Part shown: piece after piece, positions 1 to 8,024 of the stretch
Numbering within the stretch: position 1 is the first letter of the stretch
How the letters are laid out: every line of letters starts with the position of its first letter
Assembly: GCA_944386455.1 (NCBI GenBank)
Contig: CALXBC010000009.1
Coordinates: 1 to 64,000 of the forward strand
Length of the DNA stretch: 64,000 nt
Direction of reading: 5' to 3'
Source: an uncultured Clostridia bacterium
Lineage (GTDB): Bacteria; Bacillota; Clostridia; Oscillospirales; Ruminococcaceae
The notes under the pieces: model-generated
The model's database searches: none
Seen by the model: only the letters and a program-made list of their open reading frames with translations
What the model was told of the DNA's origin: nothing
Position numbers and translations under genes: made by a program

Positions 1-45
1 CGATGGAGGCAAAGACGAACAGCGCGACCATGTTTCAAGGAGATG

Positions 46-77
46 GGTCGTCTGTTCGAGCCAGACAGGGGGAGCCA
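46..77 (+). repeat. tRNA 3'-end-like repeat, copy 1
   Basis: This 32-bp segment is identical to 265-296. It reads like the 3' end of a tRNA: a variable-loop-like GGTCG, a T arm with five-base stems GTCTG/CAGAC around the loop TTCGAGC (fits TTCRANY), then a G-rich acceptor strand ending in an encoded CCA at 75-77. Bases 1-45 show no convincing D arm or anticodon arm, so it is not an intact tRNA. The tail resembles tRNA-Asn genes, but that identity is a guess. A perfect hairpin follows immediately. Confidence 0.6.
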
Positions 78-114
78 AGAAAAGCACCCGGTCGTTTGAC
101 CGGGTGCTTTTCTT
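77..114 (+). terminator. hairpin after tRNA-like tail 1
   Basis: A perfect 17-bp stem (77-93 with 98-114) with a GTTT loop starts directly at the CCA of the tRNA-like tail. The 3' arm ends in a T-rich stretch. It has the form of an intrinsic terminator and suggests that the tail ends a transcript starting left of the window. Confidence 0.6.
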
Positions 115-163
115 GGTTTATCCGGTTTCGTTCAGACAGACGCCTGCGGTTACGCAGGGGGAC

Positions 164-231
164 GTTCGCGACCGCCGCCGGTGGCGGGAGGAGGGAGCGA
201 AAAGGAGTGGCGCCAAAGGGAGTATCAGGAA
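164..231 (+). repeat. Intergenic repeat R2, copy 1
   Basis: The segment begins GTTCGCGA and, after a short variable part, runs through CCGGTGGCGG, a GGGAGCGAAAAGGAGTGG block and AAAGGGAG...CAGGAA. The same order of blocks recurs at 492-576 with scattered substitutions. It has no convincing coding content and leads into the second tRNA-like tail. Confidence 0.6.
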
Positions 232-264
232 GCGAACAGCGAGTGAGACGACCATTTGGCAACA

Positions 265-296
265 GGTCGTCTGTTCGAGCCAGACAGGGGGAGCCA
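265..296 (+). repeat. tRNA 3'-end-like repeat, copy 2
   Basis: Identical over 32 bp to 46-77, with T arm, acceptor strand and encoded CCA (294-296). The preceding bases form a separate hairpin (GACGACC at 247-253 with GGTCGTC at 265-271, 11-base loop) that shares bases with the tail. No 5' acceptor strand or anticodon arm is present. A perfect hairpin plus T-run follows, as in copy 1. Confidence 0.6.
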
Positions 297-338
297 AAAA
301 CAGAAGACACGGAGCTCCGTGTCTTCTGTTTTTTTCTT
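296..338 (+). terminator. Terminator after tRNA-like tail 2
   Basis: A perfect palindrome (296-314 with 315-333) begins at the final A of the CCA and continues into a run of T. This is a strong intrinsic terminator. Its sequence is unrelated to the hairpin at 77-114, although the tRNA-like tails before them are identical. Confidence 0.75.
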
Positions 339-412
339 TTCTTTGTATGATTCCGACAGATGACCCTGTGTTTCCTCTGCTGCATCCGGCTGTTATCTGC
401 TTCGCGCTGACT

Positions 413-453
413 GTGGCTGCCGCTGCTGCGGCAGCCACATCGAGGTGCTGTGC
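413..453 (+). repeat. Dispersed repeat R1, partial copy A
   Basis: A GTGGCTGCCGC / GCGGCAGCCAC inverted repeat is followed by ATCGAGGTGCTGTGC. It matches the distal part of the larger repeats at 40729-40920 and 55718-55952, where a GCCGC...GCGRCAACC hairpin is likewise followed by CATCGAGGYGC. The proximal palindrome seen in the full copies is missing. Confidence 0.5.
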
Positions 454-491
454 TTCTCCGCGGGGTAGTATTTTCTTTTTCTGCTCCGACT

Positions 492-576
492 GTTCGCGAA
501 GTGTCAGCGGGCACTTGCCCGCCCGGTGGCGGATGAAGGGAGCAAAAAGGAGTGGTGTCAAAGGGAGAACCAGGAA
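492..576 (+). repeat. Intergenic repeat R2, copy 2
   Basis: Shares with 164-231 the opening GTTCGCGA, the CCGGTGGCGG block, a GGGAGCAAAAAGGAGTGG block, AAAGGGAG and CAGGAA. The variable part carries its own hairpin (GCGGGCACTTGCCCGC). Unlike copy 1 it is not followed by a tRNA-like tail. Bases 1-615 hold only these repeats and hairpins; I see no real gene there. Confidence 0.55.
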
Positions 577-615
577 AAATTTGAGTGCGGTCATCTACCT
601 TGCTGCTGTTTTTTG

Positions 616-624
616 TGGTATAAT
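616..624 (+). promoter_or_regulatory. Extended -10 promoter for the zinc-ribbon nuclease gene
   Basis: TG (616-617), one base, then TATAAT (619-624), about 50 bp before the ATG at 675. There is no good -35 hexamer at 17 bp, as is usual for extended -10 promoters. Confidence 0.5.
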
Positions 625-674
625 AATATAAAAAGATTCAAGGAATTACTTATTTTGTTATAGGGGAGGCAGTT

Positions 675-2447
675 ATGAACAGATTGATAAAAGGTGAAAA
701 TGATTTGGCTACTTTGCACCCCGCTTTAGCAAAAGAATGGCACCCAACAAAAAATGGTAATTTAAAACCAGGGGATGTCTCACCTGGATCGAGCAAGAAA
801 GTTTGGTGGCTGTGCTCAAAAGGGCACTCCTATTCAATGGTAGTTAATCAGCGGGCCAAAAGAGGTTATAACTGCCCGTATTGCTCTGGTCGTCGGCCAC
901 TCAAAGGAGTAAATGATCTAGCGACTACAAATCCTGAGTTGGCAAAAGAATGGAACTATGAAAAAAACATCAATTTAACGCCGTTTGATGTAACTGCGGG
1001 AAGCGGGAAAAGGGTGTGGTGGCTGTGTGAAAAAGGTCATGCCTATGAGCAACTTATTATCAAACGAGTTAACCGGGGATATTCTTGTCCATACTGTTCT
1101 GGGCACAAAGCATTGAGAGGTTTTAATGATCTTGTGACTGTGAATCCTCGTTTAGCAAGAGAATGGCATCCCACCAAAAATGAAGATTTAACGCCGTTTG
1201 ATGTAACTGCGGGAAGCGGGAAAAGAGTGTGGTGGCTGTGTCCGTTGGGACATGAGTATCAGGCTACCATTCACGATAGAAATAGCGATAATACGCAATG
1301 CCCCATTTGCAATGTCAAGAGCCAGACATCGTTTCCTGAACAGGCCATCCTTTTCTATGTGAAAAAGCTATATCCTGATGCGGTCAGCAGATATAAAGAA
1401 ATATTTGAACATTCTATGGAATTGGATATCTACATTCCTTCGATTCGTTTGGGGATTGAGTTTGATGGGGCAAACTGGCATAACTCCACTGCGCAGTTCA
1501 AACGTGAAAAAAAGAAATACGACATTTGCCAGACACATCAAATCACACTTATCAGAGTGAAAGAGAATACGGAATTACAGTGGGAAGGTATTGCAGATAT
1601 AATTTATTACATTCCAAAAGTACGGGCATACACTGAATTAGAAGAAACAATTAATGCAATACTGGATTCCATTGACCGAAATTCAAATATGTGGACAAGA
1701 AAAAATCCTCTGTGTTTTCACAGTGTGGTCAGAGCTAATTTGGAACGAGACAGAGCGGATATTCTCAGCTATTTAAGCGAAATCAAGAACTCCTTGGCAG
1801 AGATTCGTCCGGATGTCGCTATGTGTTGGGATTATTCCAAAAACGGAAATTTAATGCCCAGTATGTTTACGGTTAGTTCAAATCAAATTGTGTGGTGGAA
1901 ATGTCTGAACTGTGGTCACGAGTGGCAATGTAGCATCAACAGTATGACACGACCGGGAAGGTATGGATGTACAGAGTGTTCTAAGCATAGACGAGGAACC
2001 ACATATACCAGACAAGTTGTAAAGAGGGTAGGGTCTCTTGCTGAAACGATGCCTGATTTAGCAAAAGAATGGCATCCTACAAAAAACGGAGCACTGTCTC
2101 CAAATGATATCTCAGCAGGGCATTTTAAGGCAGTTTGGTGGCTTTGTCCGCGGTGTGAATATGAATGGGAAGCAAGCCCTAATAATCGTAAAAAAGGTGT
2201 GGGATGTCCATGTTGCGGAGGCAGAGTTCCCAAAAGCGGTGTAAATGACTTGGAAACTTTGTATCCGAAGTTAATGAAGGAGTGGGATTTTCAAAAAAAC
2301 TCAGGTTTAAATCCGAGTCAATTGCTTCCTGGCAGTGGAAAAAAAGCATGGTGGAAGTGCTCTCAGTGCGGGCACGAATGGGAAGCTGTCATTGCCAGCC
2401 GGACAAAAGGACATGGTTGTCCCAAGTGTGCCAAGCGAAAAAAATGA
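675..2447 (+). CDS. Zinc-ribbon repeat protein with internal Vsr-like nuclease domain
   Basis: This 590-residue protein is built from six copies of a treble-clef/zinc-ribbon repeat of the DUF4379 type. Each has the order NDL-T--P-LAKEW, K(N)G-L-P-D, WW-C--GHE(W/Y), C--C. Three copies (about residues 8-207) precede, and three (about 365-590) follow, a nuclease-like domain at about 213-310. That domain shows the order E222 (FPEQA), D251 (ELDIYIP), E262 and D264 (GIEFDG), W268-H269, then a basic helix and LIRVKEN, typical of Vsr-like PD-(D/E)xK endonucleases. The start has a good SD (GGGGAGG, 663-669). The gene is visibly A+T-richer than its surroundings, suggesting transfer. A methyltransferase relic follows. 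DNA binding and cleavage, and a role in defence or repair, are inferences. Confidence 0.8.
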   Translation: MNRLIKGENDLATLHPALAKEWHPTKNGNLKPGDVSPGSSKKVWWLCSKGHSYSMVVNQRAKRGYNCPYCSGRRPLKGVNDLATTNPELAKEWNYEKNINLTPFDVTAGSGKRVWWLCEKGHAYEQLIIKRVNRGYSCPYCSGHKALRGFNDLVTVNPRLAREWHPTKNEDLTPFDVTAGSGKRVWWLCPLGHEYQATIHDRNSDNTQCPICNVKSQTSFPEQAILFYVKKLYPDAVSRYKEIFEHSMELDIYIPSIRLGIEFDGANWHNSTAQFKREKKKYDICQTHQITLIRVKENTELQWEGIADIIYYIPKVRAYTELEETINAILDSIDRNSNMWTRKNPLCFHSVVRANLERDRADILSYLSEIKNSLAEIRPDVAMCWDYSKNGNLMPSMFTVSSNQIVWWKCLNCGHEWQCSINSMTRPGRYGCTECSKHRRGTTYTRQVVKRVGSLAETMPDLAKEWHPTKNGALSPNDISAGHFKAVWWLCPRCEYEWEASPNNRKKGVGCPCCGGRVPKSGVNDLETLYPKLMKEWDFQKNSGLNPSQLLPGSGKKAWWKCSQCGHEWEAVIASRTKGHGCPKCAKRKK

Positions 2448-2522
2448 TAACCTGAAGTTAATTTTCTGTGTGCGATATTGTCCATGCGACGAGAGAAAAA
2501 ATAAGTATTTTGCCTTTGAGCG

Positions 2523-2850
2523 GTGTTTTCCCATCCAGAAATACTGAGGTATGGCGCAAGCCGGTCGCTCGGATTTGCAGACGATACAAGAGAAACTTTT
2601 TTTGAAGCTGCCCGTATCGCCGAAGCAAAACGGCCTGCATATCTTCTCTTGGAAAATGTCCCCGGTTTGTTATTACATGACGGCGGCAGGACGCTTGACG
2701 CCAGAGGTGCCGGACGGATATTTCCTCTCGCCTGCGGCAATGCGGAAAATCTCAAATAACTTATCCCCGGACCGCAGGGACAAAGAGTCTATGAAACAAA
2801 CGAAGTAGCCTGTACGCAGTATGCAGGCAGCAGTGGAAACCGCATCGAGA
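2523..2850 (+). pseudogene. Relic of a DNA (cytosine-5) methyltransferase
   Basis: Two pieces in one frame match different parts of C5 cytosine methyltransferases. About 2555-2700 encodes GFADDTRE-TFFEAARI-AKRP-YLLLENVPGLL-HDGGRTL, including motif IV with its ENV core. About 2760-2850 encodes QGQRVYETNEVACTQYAGSSGN, resembling the RVY--(D)G-s-T region before the C-terminal motifs. An in-frame TAA (2757-2759) and lost intervening sequence separate them. The PCQ catalytic loop and the SAM-binding N terminus are absent, so it cannot be active. It lies 75 bp after the Vsr-like nuclease gene, and Vsr nucleases classically accompany Dcm-type methyltransferases. The relic ends against the convergent chromate transporter gene. 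Confidence 0.7.
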
Positions 2851-2872
2851 CGCTTTGCTTGGGTTTGGCTTG

Positions 2873-3457
2873 TTATACGCCGGAGCAGCAAAGTGAGAGC
2901 AGATACAGGATAAGACCGACGCAGCCCGACCCAAAAATAACAATGATCGGGCTGCATTTCCATTTCCGCAGGACAAAAAAGGAAACCAGAGACAATCCGA
3001 CGGCAGCAATATCCACACCGCCTACAGACAGTACGGCAGGAGTGAACCATCCGCTCTGGATCATAGAATACGCGGCAGAGCCAATCAATCCAACGACAAC
3101 CGGACGCAAACCTTTTAATGCGCTCGTGACAAGTCTTAAGCCCCGGTATTTCAGGTACAGCCAGGCGAGAACGGAGACGATCAGGCAAGATGGCAGGATA
3201 CAGCCGAGTGTGGCCACCAGTGCGCCTGAGACACCTGCGATCCGCGCGCCCACAAAGCTGGCAGAATTGACAGCAATAGGCCCCGGCGTCATCTCGGATA
3301 TGGTAATCAATTTTGCAAATTCGTCTGCGGTCAGCCAATGGTGAACAGAAACAATCTGTTCTTCTATCAGAGGAAGCGCGGCAAGCCCTCCGCCCACAGA
3401 AAAGCATCCGATTTGAAGAAAGGATAAAAACAAATCAAGCAGCATGATGTTTTTCAT
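2873..3457 (-). CDS. chrA: Chromate transporter family protein, second half
   Basis: This 194-residue membrane protein has the CHR-family signature near its N terminus: FLSFLQIGCFSVGGGLAALP, then E, and later ISEMTPGPIAVNSASFVG, with five or six hydrophobic stretches. It belongs to the short-chain type, in which two half-size proteins from adjacent genes are thought to pair. Its ATG lies 23 bp inside the upstream partner gene, indicating translational coupling, and a G-rich SD precedes it. The family exports chromate or takes up related oxyanions; the true substrate in a gut anaerobe is uncertain. Confidence 0.85.
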   Translation of the reverse strand: MKNIMLLDLFLSFLQIGCFSVGGGLAALPLIEEQIVSVHHWLTADEFAKLITISEMTPGPIAVNSASFVGARIAGVSGALVATLGCILPSCLIVSVLAWLYLKYRGLRLVTSALKGLRPVVVGLIGSAAYSMIQSGWFTPAVLSVGGVDIAAVGLSLVSFFVLRKWKCSPIIVIFGSGCVGLILYLLSLCCSGV

Positions 3458-4004
3458 CCCCCCGCCGATATAATAGGATGCCGTAAATAATCCCGGCGAT
3501 CACGATCAGTATGACGTTCACTGATAAAAATGCGACCAGTACAAACGCAACGGCACATGCAGCCAGTGCAAGCCAACGGCTTTCCTTCCAAACAGAAGCG
3601 AACAGGCCGCATACGGCATCGCAGATGACAGCGATTACACCCGCCTGCATGCCAAAAAACAAATACTGTATGGCTTTGATACTGATGAAAATATCATATA
3701 TATACGAGATTGCTGTTAATAGAACAAACGGCGGCAGAACAGTCCCAATGATGGCGGTGACAGCACCCAAAATACCACCGATCTTATTTCCCACCAGTAT
3801 GGATGCATTGACCGCGACGGCGCCGGGGGATGACTGCGCAATTGCGGTAAAATCCAGCATCTCGTCATCATTTAGCCAGCCGAGCTTGTCAACAAACTGC
3901 TTTTTCATAAGAGAAACGATGACATAGCCGCCGCCAAAGGTGAAAGCACTGATTTTCAGGGTATACAAAAACAACAGGCCATAAGTTTTGAAGGAACATT
4001 TCAT
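3435..4004 (-). CDS. chrA: Chromate transporter family protein, first half
   Basis: This 189-residue protein is paralogous to its downstream partner, with the same landmarks: FLYTLKISAFTFGGGYVIVS, then FTAIAQSSPGAVAVNASILVG, and several transmembrane segments. It is the first gene of a two-gene minus-strand operon divergent from a LysR regulator, the standard arrangement for short-chain CHR pairs. An AGGAG motif precedes the ATG at 4004. The A+T-rich 110-bp intergenic region must hold both promoters. Substrate not determined from sequence. Confidence 0.87.
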   Translation of the reverse strand: MKCSFKTYGLLFLYTLKISAFTFGGGYVIVSLMKKQFVDKLGWLNDDEMLDFTAIAQSSPGAVAVNASILVGNKIGGILGAVTAIIGTVLPPFVLLTAISYIYDIFISIKAIQYLFFGMQAGVIAVICDAVCGLFASVWKESRWLALAACAVAFVLVAFLSVNVILIVIAGIIYGILLYRRGDEKHHAA

Positions 4005-4114
4005 TTCGCGTCTCTCCTCTCCTTATCTTTTATTATACCACTTGATATCCTATATAAATAATACTATAATATTATAAAGTTCATAATAAAAATAATATAA
4101 TTGGAGGCGTTTTC

Positions 4115-5002
4115 ATGACCCTGCGGCATCTGAAAATCTATAAAGCAGTCGCCGAAACCGAAAGCGTAACCAAAGCGGCGCAGCAGCTTTATCTTTCTCA
4201 GCCGAGCGTTAGTGTTGCAATCAAAGAGCTGGAGCGATATTACGGGATCCGCCTGTTTGAACGGCTTAACCAGCGGCTGAAAATTACGCAGGACGGCATT
4301 CGTTTTTTGAATTATGTCACGCATATCATCGACTTGTTTGAAGAGGCGGACAAAAGCTTTCGGACGCCCGGAAGCACAGGTCCCGTCAAAATTGGAGCAA
4401 GCGTCACCGCAGGAGCCTGCTTTGTTCCTGGAATTATGACGTCTTTTACCGCAGCGTATCCGGATGTACAGATCTATACGCGGGTGGGCGCATCAGGAGA
4501 AATCGAACAGGATATTTTAAGCAACAATTTGGATATTGGCGTGGTGGAAGGCGTGGTTCACTCCGACTATATTGTGCAAAAAGTATTGAAGGAAGATGAA
4601 TTGGTTGCAGTCTGCTCCGGTGCGCACCCTTTTGCACGGACAAAAAGTGTTTCGCTGGAACAGCTGGTAAAACAGCCGCTGCTGCTGCGGGAAAGGACAA
4701 GCGGGACAGCGGAGCTGCTGCTGACGGCACTGTCCGCAAGAGGATATACGGTGAACCCCGTTTTGGAAAGCACCTCGGTCGAAGCACTGAAAAACACCGC
4801 GCGGCGGAATCTCGGGATCGCCTTTCTTCCAGAGCCGCTTGTCAAGGCAGAACTGGAAGCAGGAATCCTGTACAGGGTTCCAGTCAGGGATTTTTCGGTG
4901 AAACGCTGTTACCGCCTGATCTATCATAAGAACAAGTATTTATCCCCGCTGCTGCTGGCGCTGATGCAGCGGATCGAACAGGAAGTGAAGCAGACAGGCT
5001 GA
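4115..5002 (+). CDS. LysR-family transcriptional regulator
   Basis: A full-length 295-residue LysR regulator. The N-terminal winged helix-turn-helix is clear (residues 1-60: LRHLKIYKAVAETESVTKAAQQLYLSQPSVSVAIKELE), followed by a periplasmic-binding-protein-like effector domain (about 90-290). GGAGG at 4102-4106 sets the start. It is divergent from the chromate transporter pair and probably controls it. The shared intergenic region has A+T-rich partial palindromes (around 4061-4080) that could be LysR sites, but none stands out as a clear T-N11-A box. Effector unknown. Confidence 0.9.
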   Translation: MTLRHLKIYKAVAETESVTKAAQQLYLSQPSVSVAIKELERYYGIRLFERLNQRLKITQDGIRFLNYVTHIIDLFEEADKSFRTPGSTGPVKIGASVTAGACFVPGIMTSFTAAYPDVQIYTRVGASGEIEQDILSNNLDIGVVEGVVHSDYIVQKVLKEDELVAVCSGAHPFARTKSVSLEQLVKQPLLLRERTSGTAELLLTALSARGYTVNPVLESTSVEALKNTARRNLGIAFLPEPLVKAELEAGILYRVPVRDFSVKRCYRLIYHKNKYLSPLLLALMQRIEQEVKQTG

Positions 5003-5105
5003 GATTTAATAAAAAGACGGTGAAGTATGCTGCTTTCCTCATTCTTATAAAATAAATATCTTTACCAGTGACCGTTGGGAATGCGACGGCACCTTCGGTA
5101 CGATT

Positions 5106-6302
5106 TTGGTTCAGGAGTTTGATCCCAAAACCATGGCGCCTGCCAGAGACGCCAGAACCTCGCTGGCCGCGATCGGAGAAGGAGTGCAAAACACCGAAAA
5201 TCTTCCGGTTCCGCTTTGGCGGCTTCAAGCATATCAGCTGTCAGATCATCTGTTCCGTCTAAAGGGGAATCGTACATATGATCCTGTGGTCGGGAATACA
5301 TTGGTGATGACCCATGAGATTCGGACTGTCGGCGGGGTATTGATTTTTGACAGCAGCAATATTAAAATGGAAAATGTAAGTATTTATCAATCGGCTGCGA
5401 TGCCGTTTCTGGCACAGTTTTCCGAAAACATCACGTTGGATGGCTGTAAGGTGATTCCGGCTCCCGGCTCTGGAAGAATGATATCCACTAATTCGGACGC
5501 AGCCCATTTTGTCCACTGTACAGGCACTGTCCGGGTGGAAAACTGCCTGTTTGAGTCCATGATGGACGATGTGGTCAACGTCCACGGGATGTACACCGTT
5601 GTCAGATCTGTACACGATAATCTGGTCAGGCTTGACCTGATCCACTATCAGCAAAAGGGGATCAATATGTTCCGGCCGGGTGATACGGTCATCGCGCATG
5701 AGCTTGGGAATTTTACCGAAACGGCAAGGGAGACCGTGCTAGATTCCTGGCTGGAGAACGATGATACACTGGTGATCAGAGTGGCCTCCGCCGCGGGCTT
5801 TTCTGCGGGAAATGTCTGTGAAAACGAGGACCGGATGCCGGAGGTGATCCTGCGCGGCAACCGCGGCGGAAAAAACCGGCCGCGCGGCTTTGTGGTCTCC
5901 TCCGCGAAAAAAATGCTGATTGAAAACAATGTGCTGTACAATTATCAAAACTGCATCGATATCCCCGGGGATGCCAAGTACTGGTTTGAAACGGGCGGGG
6001 TGCGGGATGTTGTGATACGCAATAATATTTTTATCCACCACAATGCGTTTCAGGCTGTTTCGGCCATTAAAATCAAGCCGGACTTTGACTGCCCGGTCTC
6101 CGATTATCACAGAAACATCCTGATTGAAAACAACAGCTTTTTCGGAAACAATCCCAGACTGCTGGATGCAGCATGCACGGACGGACTGATTTTTCGAGGA
6201 AATACTTATACCATGCCGCTTGCTGACGAAACCGGCATGGATGTCTATCGCATCAGAATCAAAAACTGCGGTAAAATTCAGATACAGGAAATTACTGATT
6301 GA
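5106..6302 (+). CDS. GH110-like alpha-1,3-galactosidase, beta-helix domain, 5'-damaged
   Basis: The protein from about residue 50 on is a right-handed parallel beta-helix with repeated N-x-(F/L/V) turns. Its core resembles glycoside hydrolase family 110: STNSDAAHF with D131, then ENCLFESMMDDVVNVHG with the acidic pair D154/D155. The spacing of three conserved aspartates fits the family's catalytic centre as I recall it. Family members are about 600 residues; this frame has 398, and the first 50 are not GH110-like and have no SD. The only nearby ATG with an SD (5278) is in another frame. The 5' end therefore looks deleted and the gene may be non-functional. GH110 enzymes remove terminal alpha-1,3-galactose, for example from blood-group B glycans. 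Confidence 0.65.
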   Translation: MVQEFDPKTMAPARDARTSLAAIGEGVQNTENLPVPLWRLQAYQLSDHLFRLKGNRTYDPVVGNTLVMTHEIRTVGGVLIFDSSNIKMENVSIYQSAAMPFLAQFSENITLDGCKVIPAPGSGRMISTNSDAAHFVHCTGTVRVENCLFESMMDDVVNVHGMYTVVRSVHDNLVRLDLIHYQQKGINMFRPGDTVIAHELGNFTETARETVLDSWLENDDTLVIRVASAAGFSAGNVCENEDRMPEVILRGNRGGKNRPRGFVVSSAKKMLIENNVLYNYQNCIDIPGDAKYWFETGGVRDVVIRNNIFIHHNAFQAVSAIKIKPDFDCPVSDYHRNILIENNSFFGNNPRLLDAACTDGLIFRGNTYTMPLADETGMDVYRIRIKNCGKIQIQEITD

Positions 6303-6320
6303 CAGGAAAGGCGGAATTTC

Positions 6321-8024
6321 ATGAGAATCATCGATCAAATGCAGTTTGCGGGAGAAGATGTCAGAACACGGAAGTTTTTGCTGCCAGTCTCGGTTGTATC
6401 GACTTCAGGCTGCGTTCGGTCCGCGGACGAGCTGCTGGTCCGAAAATCAATGCAGATCGGCTTGAATGAACCGTCCTGTGCAGTGCTGGAAAATAAAGAC
6501 GATGGAGAAAACGCTTCCATATTACTTGACTTTGGCAGAGAACTGCACGGCGGCATTCGCCTGATGGCGTTTAAAATTCAGGGTACAGATAACCCCTTGA
6601 TGCAGATCACATTTGGGGAATCTGTGGGTGAAGCAGAAAGCAGACTGGGTGAAAAAGGTGCTGTCAATGCACATTCTGCTCGTCAGTTTACGGTTCCCGT
6701 CCCTGAATACAGTGATCAGGAGTGGGGACAAACCGGCTTTCGTTTTGTACGGCTGGAGTTGTTATCCAAAAACACGATCGTAATGCTGAAGTCTGCAATG
6801 GCGGTCTTTGTTTTTCGCGACTATCCTTATTTGGGCAGCTTTGACAGCAGTGATCCGGTTTTGAATCTGATTTACGACACCGCGGCTTATACTTGCCATT
6901 TAAATCTGCAGAACATGGTCTGGGATGGGATCAAGCGGGACCGTTTGGTTTGGATCGGAGATATGATGACAGAGTGCCTGACCATACGGGATGTGTTTGG
7001 GGCCATTCCTTTGGTGGAAGAAAGCCTTGAATTTGTAAAGGACCAAACTCCTTTGCCAGGCTGGATGAATGACCTGCCCTCCTATTCTTTGTGGTGGCTG
7101 ATGATTGTCCGGGAATGGTATCTGACATCCGGCAGCGAGTCATTTTTACAAGCACAGAAGGAATATGTTCTTGTACTTTTAGATCAGATATGCGGACTTG
7201 TCAGCAAAGATGGCACGGACCGGCTGCCGTCCTATTTTTTTGATTGGCCGACTCACGGCACCCAGGCAGAAAAAAGCGGTGTGCGCTGTCTGTTACGGAT
7301 GGCGCTGGAAAGCGGTGCAGAGCTGGCGGAGTATTATAAAGCCGAAGAGAGAACTCGCCGCTGCAGGGAATGCCGCAGATCACTTGATAAACAGACAGAA
7401 TATGCAGACGGGGAAAAGCAGATTCTCGCTTTTATGGGATTAACCGGTGTAATGGAACTGTCTGAGGCGGCATTGCGGATCACAGAAAACGGCACTTCGG
7501 GCTTCTCTACCTTTCTGCTGTATTATCTGCTTCGCGCTGTTGCCGAGGGTGACAGCACAGAAACTGCACTGTCACTGCTAAAGGAATATCTTCTGGGAAT
7601 GCTTGAAAAAGGCGCTACCACATTCTGGGAAGACTTTGATTCATCTTGGGCAGAACACAGCGGCTGTGTGACGGATACACCTTCGAGGGAACGGCCGGAT
7701 ATTCATGGTGACTTTGGCATGTTCTGCTACAAGGGCTATCGGCATAGTCTGTGTCACGGCTGGGCATCCGGAGCGGTGGCATTTCTGACCGAATATGTAC
7801 TGGGGGTGCGGATCCTTTCTCCGGGCTGCCGGAGGCTGTTGATCCGTCCGCAGCTGTGTGGATTGGAGCATGTCAGCGGAAGCTTCCCGACGCCATACGG
7901 AGTGGTTGAAATATCTCACCGGCTCAATCCGGCGGGAGAGATCCTCAGCAGGATCAAAGCACCCGACGGGGTGGAGATCGTCTGTAAAAACTGTAAAAGA
8001 ATAAGCGAGGATGAAACACAATGA
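6321..8024 (+). CDS. Alpha-L-rhamnosidase-like glycoside hydrolase (GH78 type)
   Basis: The 567-residue protein has an N-terminal beta-sandwich part (about 1-170, with DFGRELHGGIRL and TGFRFVRLE), then an (alpha/alpha)6 barrel with the GH78 signature WDGIKRDRLVWIGDM at residues 201-215, including the acidic and basic residues of the active-site loop. A C-terminal beta-domain has GWASGAVAFLTEYVLG and ends in the usual PTPYGVVEIS-like strand. No signal peptide is visible, so it probably acts on internalised oligosaccharides. It follows the GH110-like gene by 18 bp and overlaps the esterase gene by 4 bp. Rhamnose release is inferred; related proteins act on other deoxyhexosides. Confidence 0.8.
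   Translation: MRIIDQMQFAGEDVRTRKFLLPVSVVSTSGCVRSADELLVRKSMQIGLNEPSCAVLENKDDGENASILLDFGRELHGGIRLMAFKIQGTDNPLMQITFGESVGEAESRLGEKGAVNAHSARQFTVPVPEYSDQEWGQTGFRFVRLELLSKNTIVMLKSAMAVFVFRDYPYLGSFDSSDPVLNLIYDTAAYTCHLNLQNMVWDGIKRDRLVWIGDMMTECLTIRDVFGAIPLVEESLEFVKDQTPLPGWMNDLPSYSLWWLMIVREWYLTSGSESFLQAQKEYVLVLLDQICGLVSKDGTDRLPSYFFDWPTHGTQAEKSGVRCLLRMALESGAELAEYYKAEERTRRCRECRRSLDKQTEYADGEKQILAFMGLTGVMELSEAALRITENGTSGFSTFLLYYLLRAVAEGDSTETALSLLKEYLLGMLEKGATTFWEDFDSSWAEHSGCVTDTPSRERPDIHGDFGMFCYKGYRHSLCHGWASGAVAFLTEYVLGVRILSPGCRRLLIRPQLCGLEHVSGSFPTPYGVVEISHRLNPAGEILSRIKAPDGVEIVCKNCKRISEDETQ

Noticed and set aside
1..77. Complete tRNA gene at the left edge
   Set aside because: Only variable loop, T arm and CCA are convincing. 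Bases 1-45 do not give a 5' acceptor strand, D arm or anticodon arm.
35..631. Overlapping open frames on both strands in the first 630 bp
   Set aside because: They run through repeats and perfect hairpins and show no protein-family signal; they are by-products of G+C-rich repeats.
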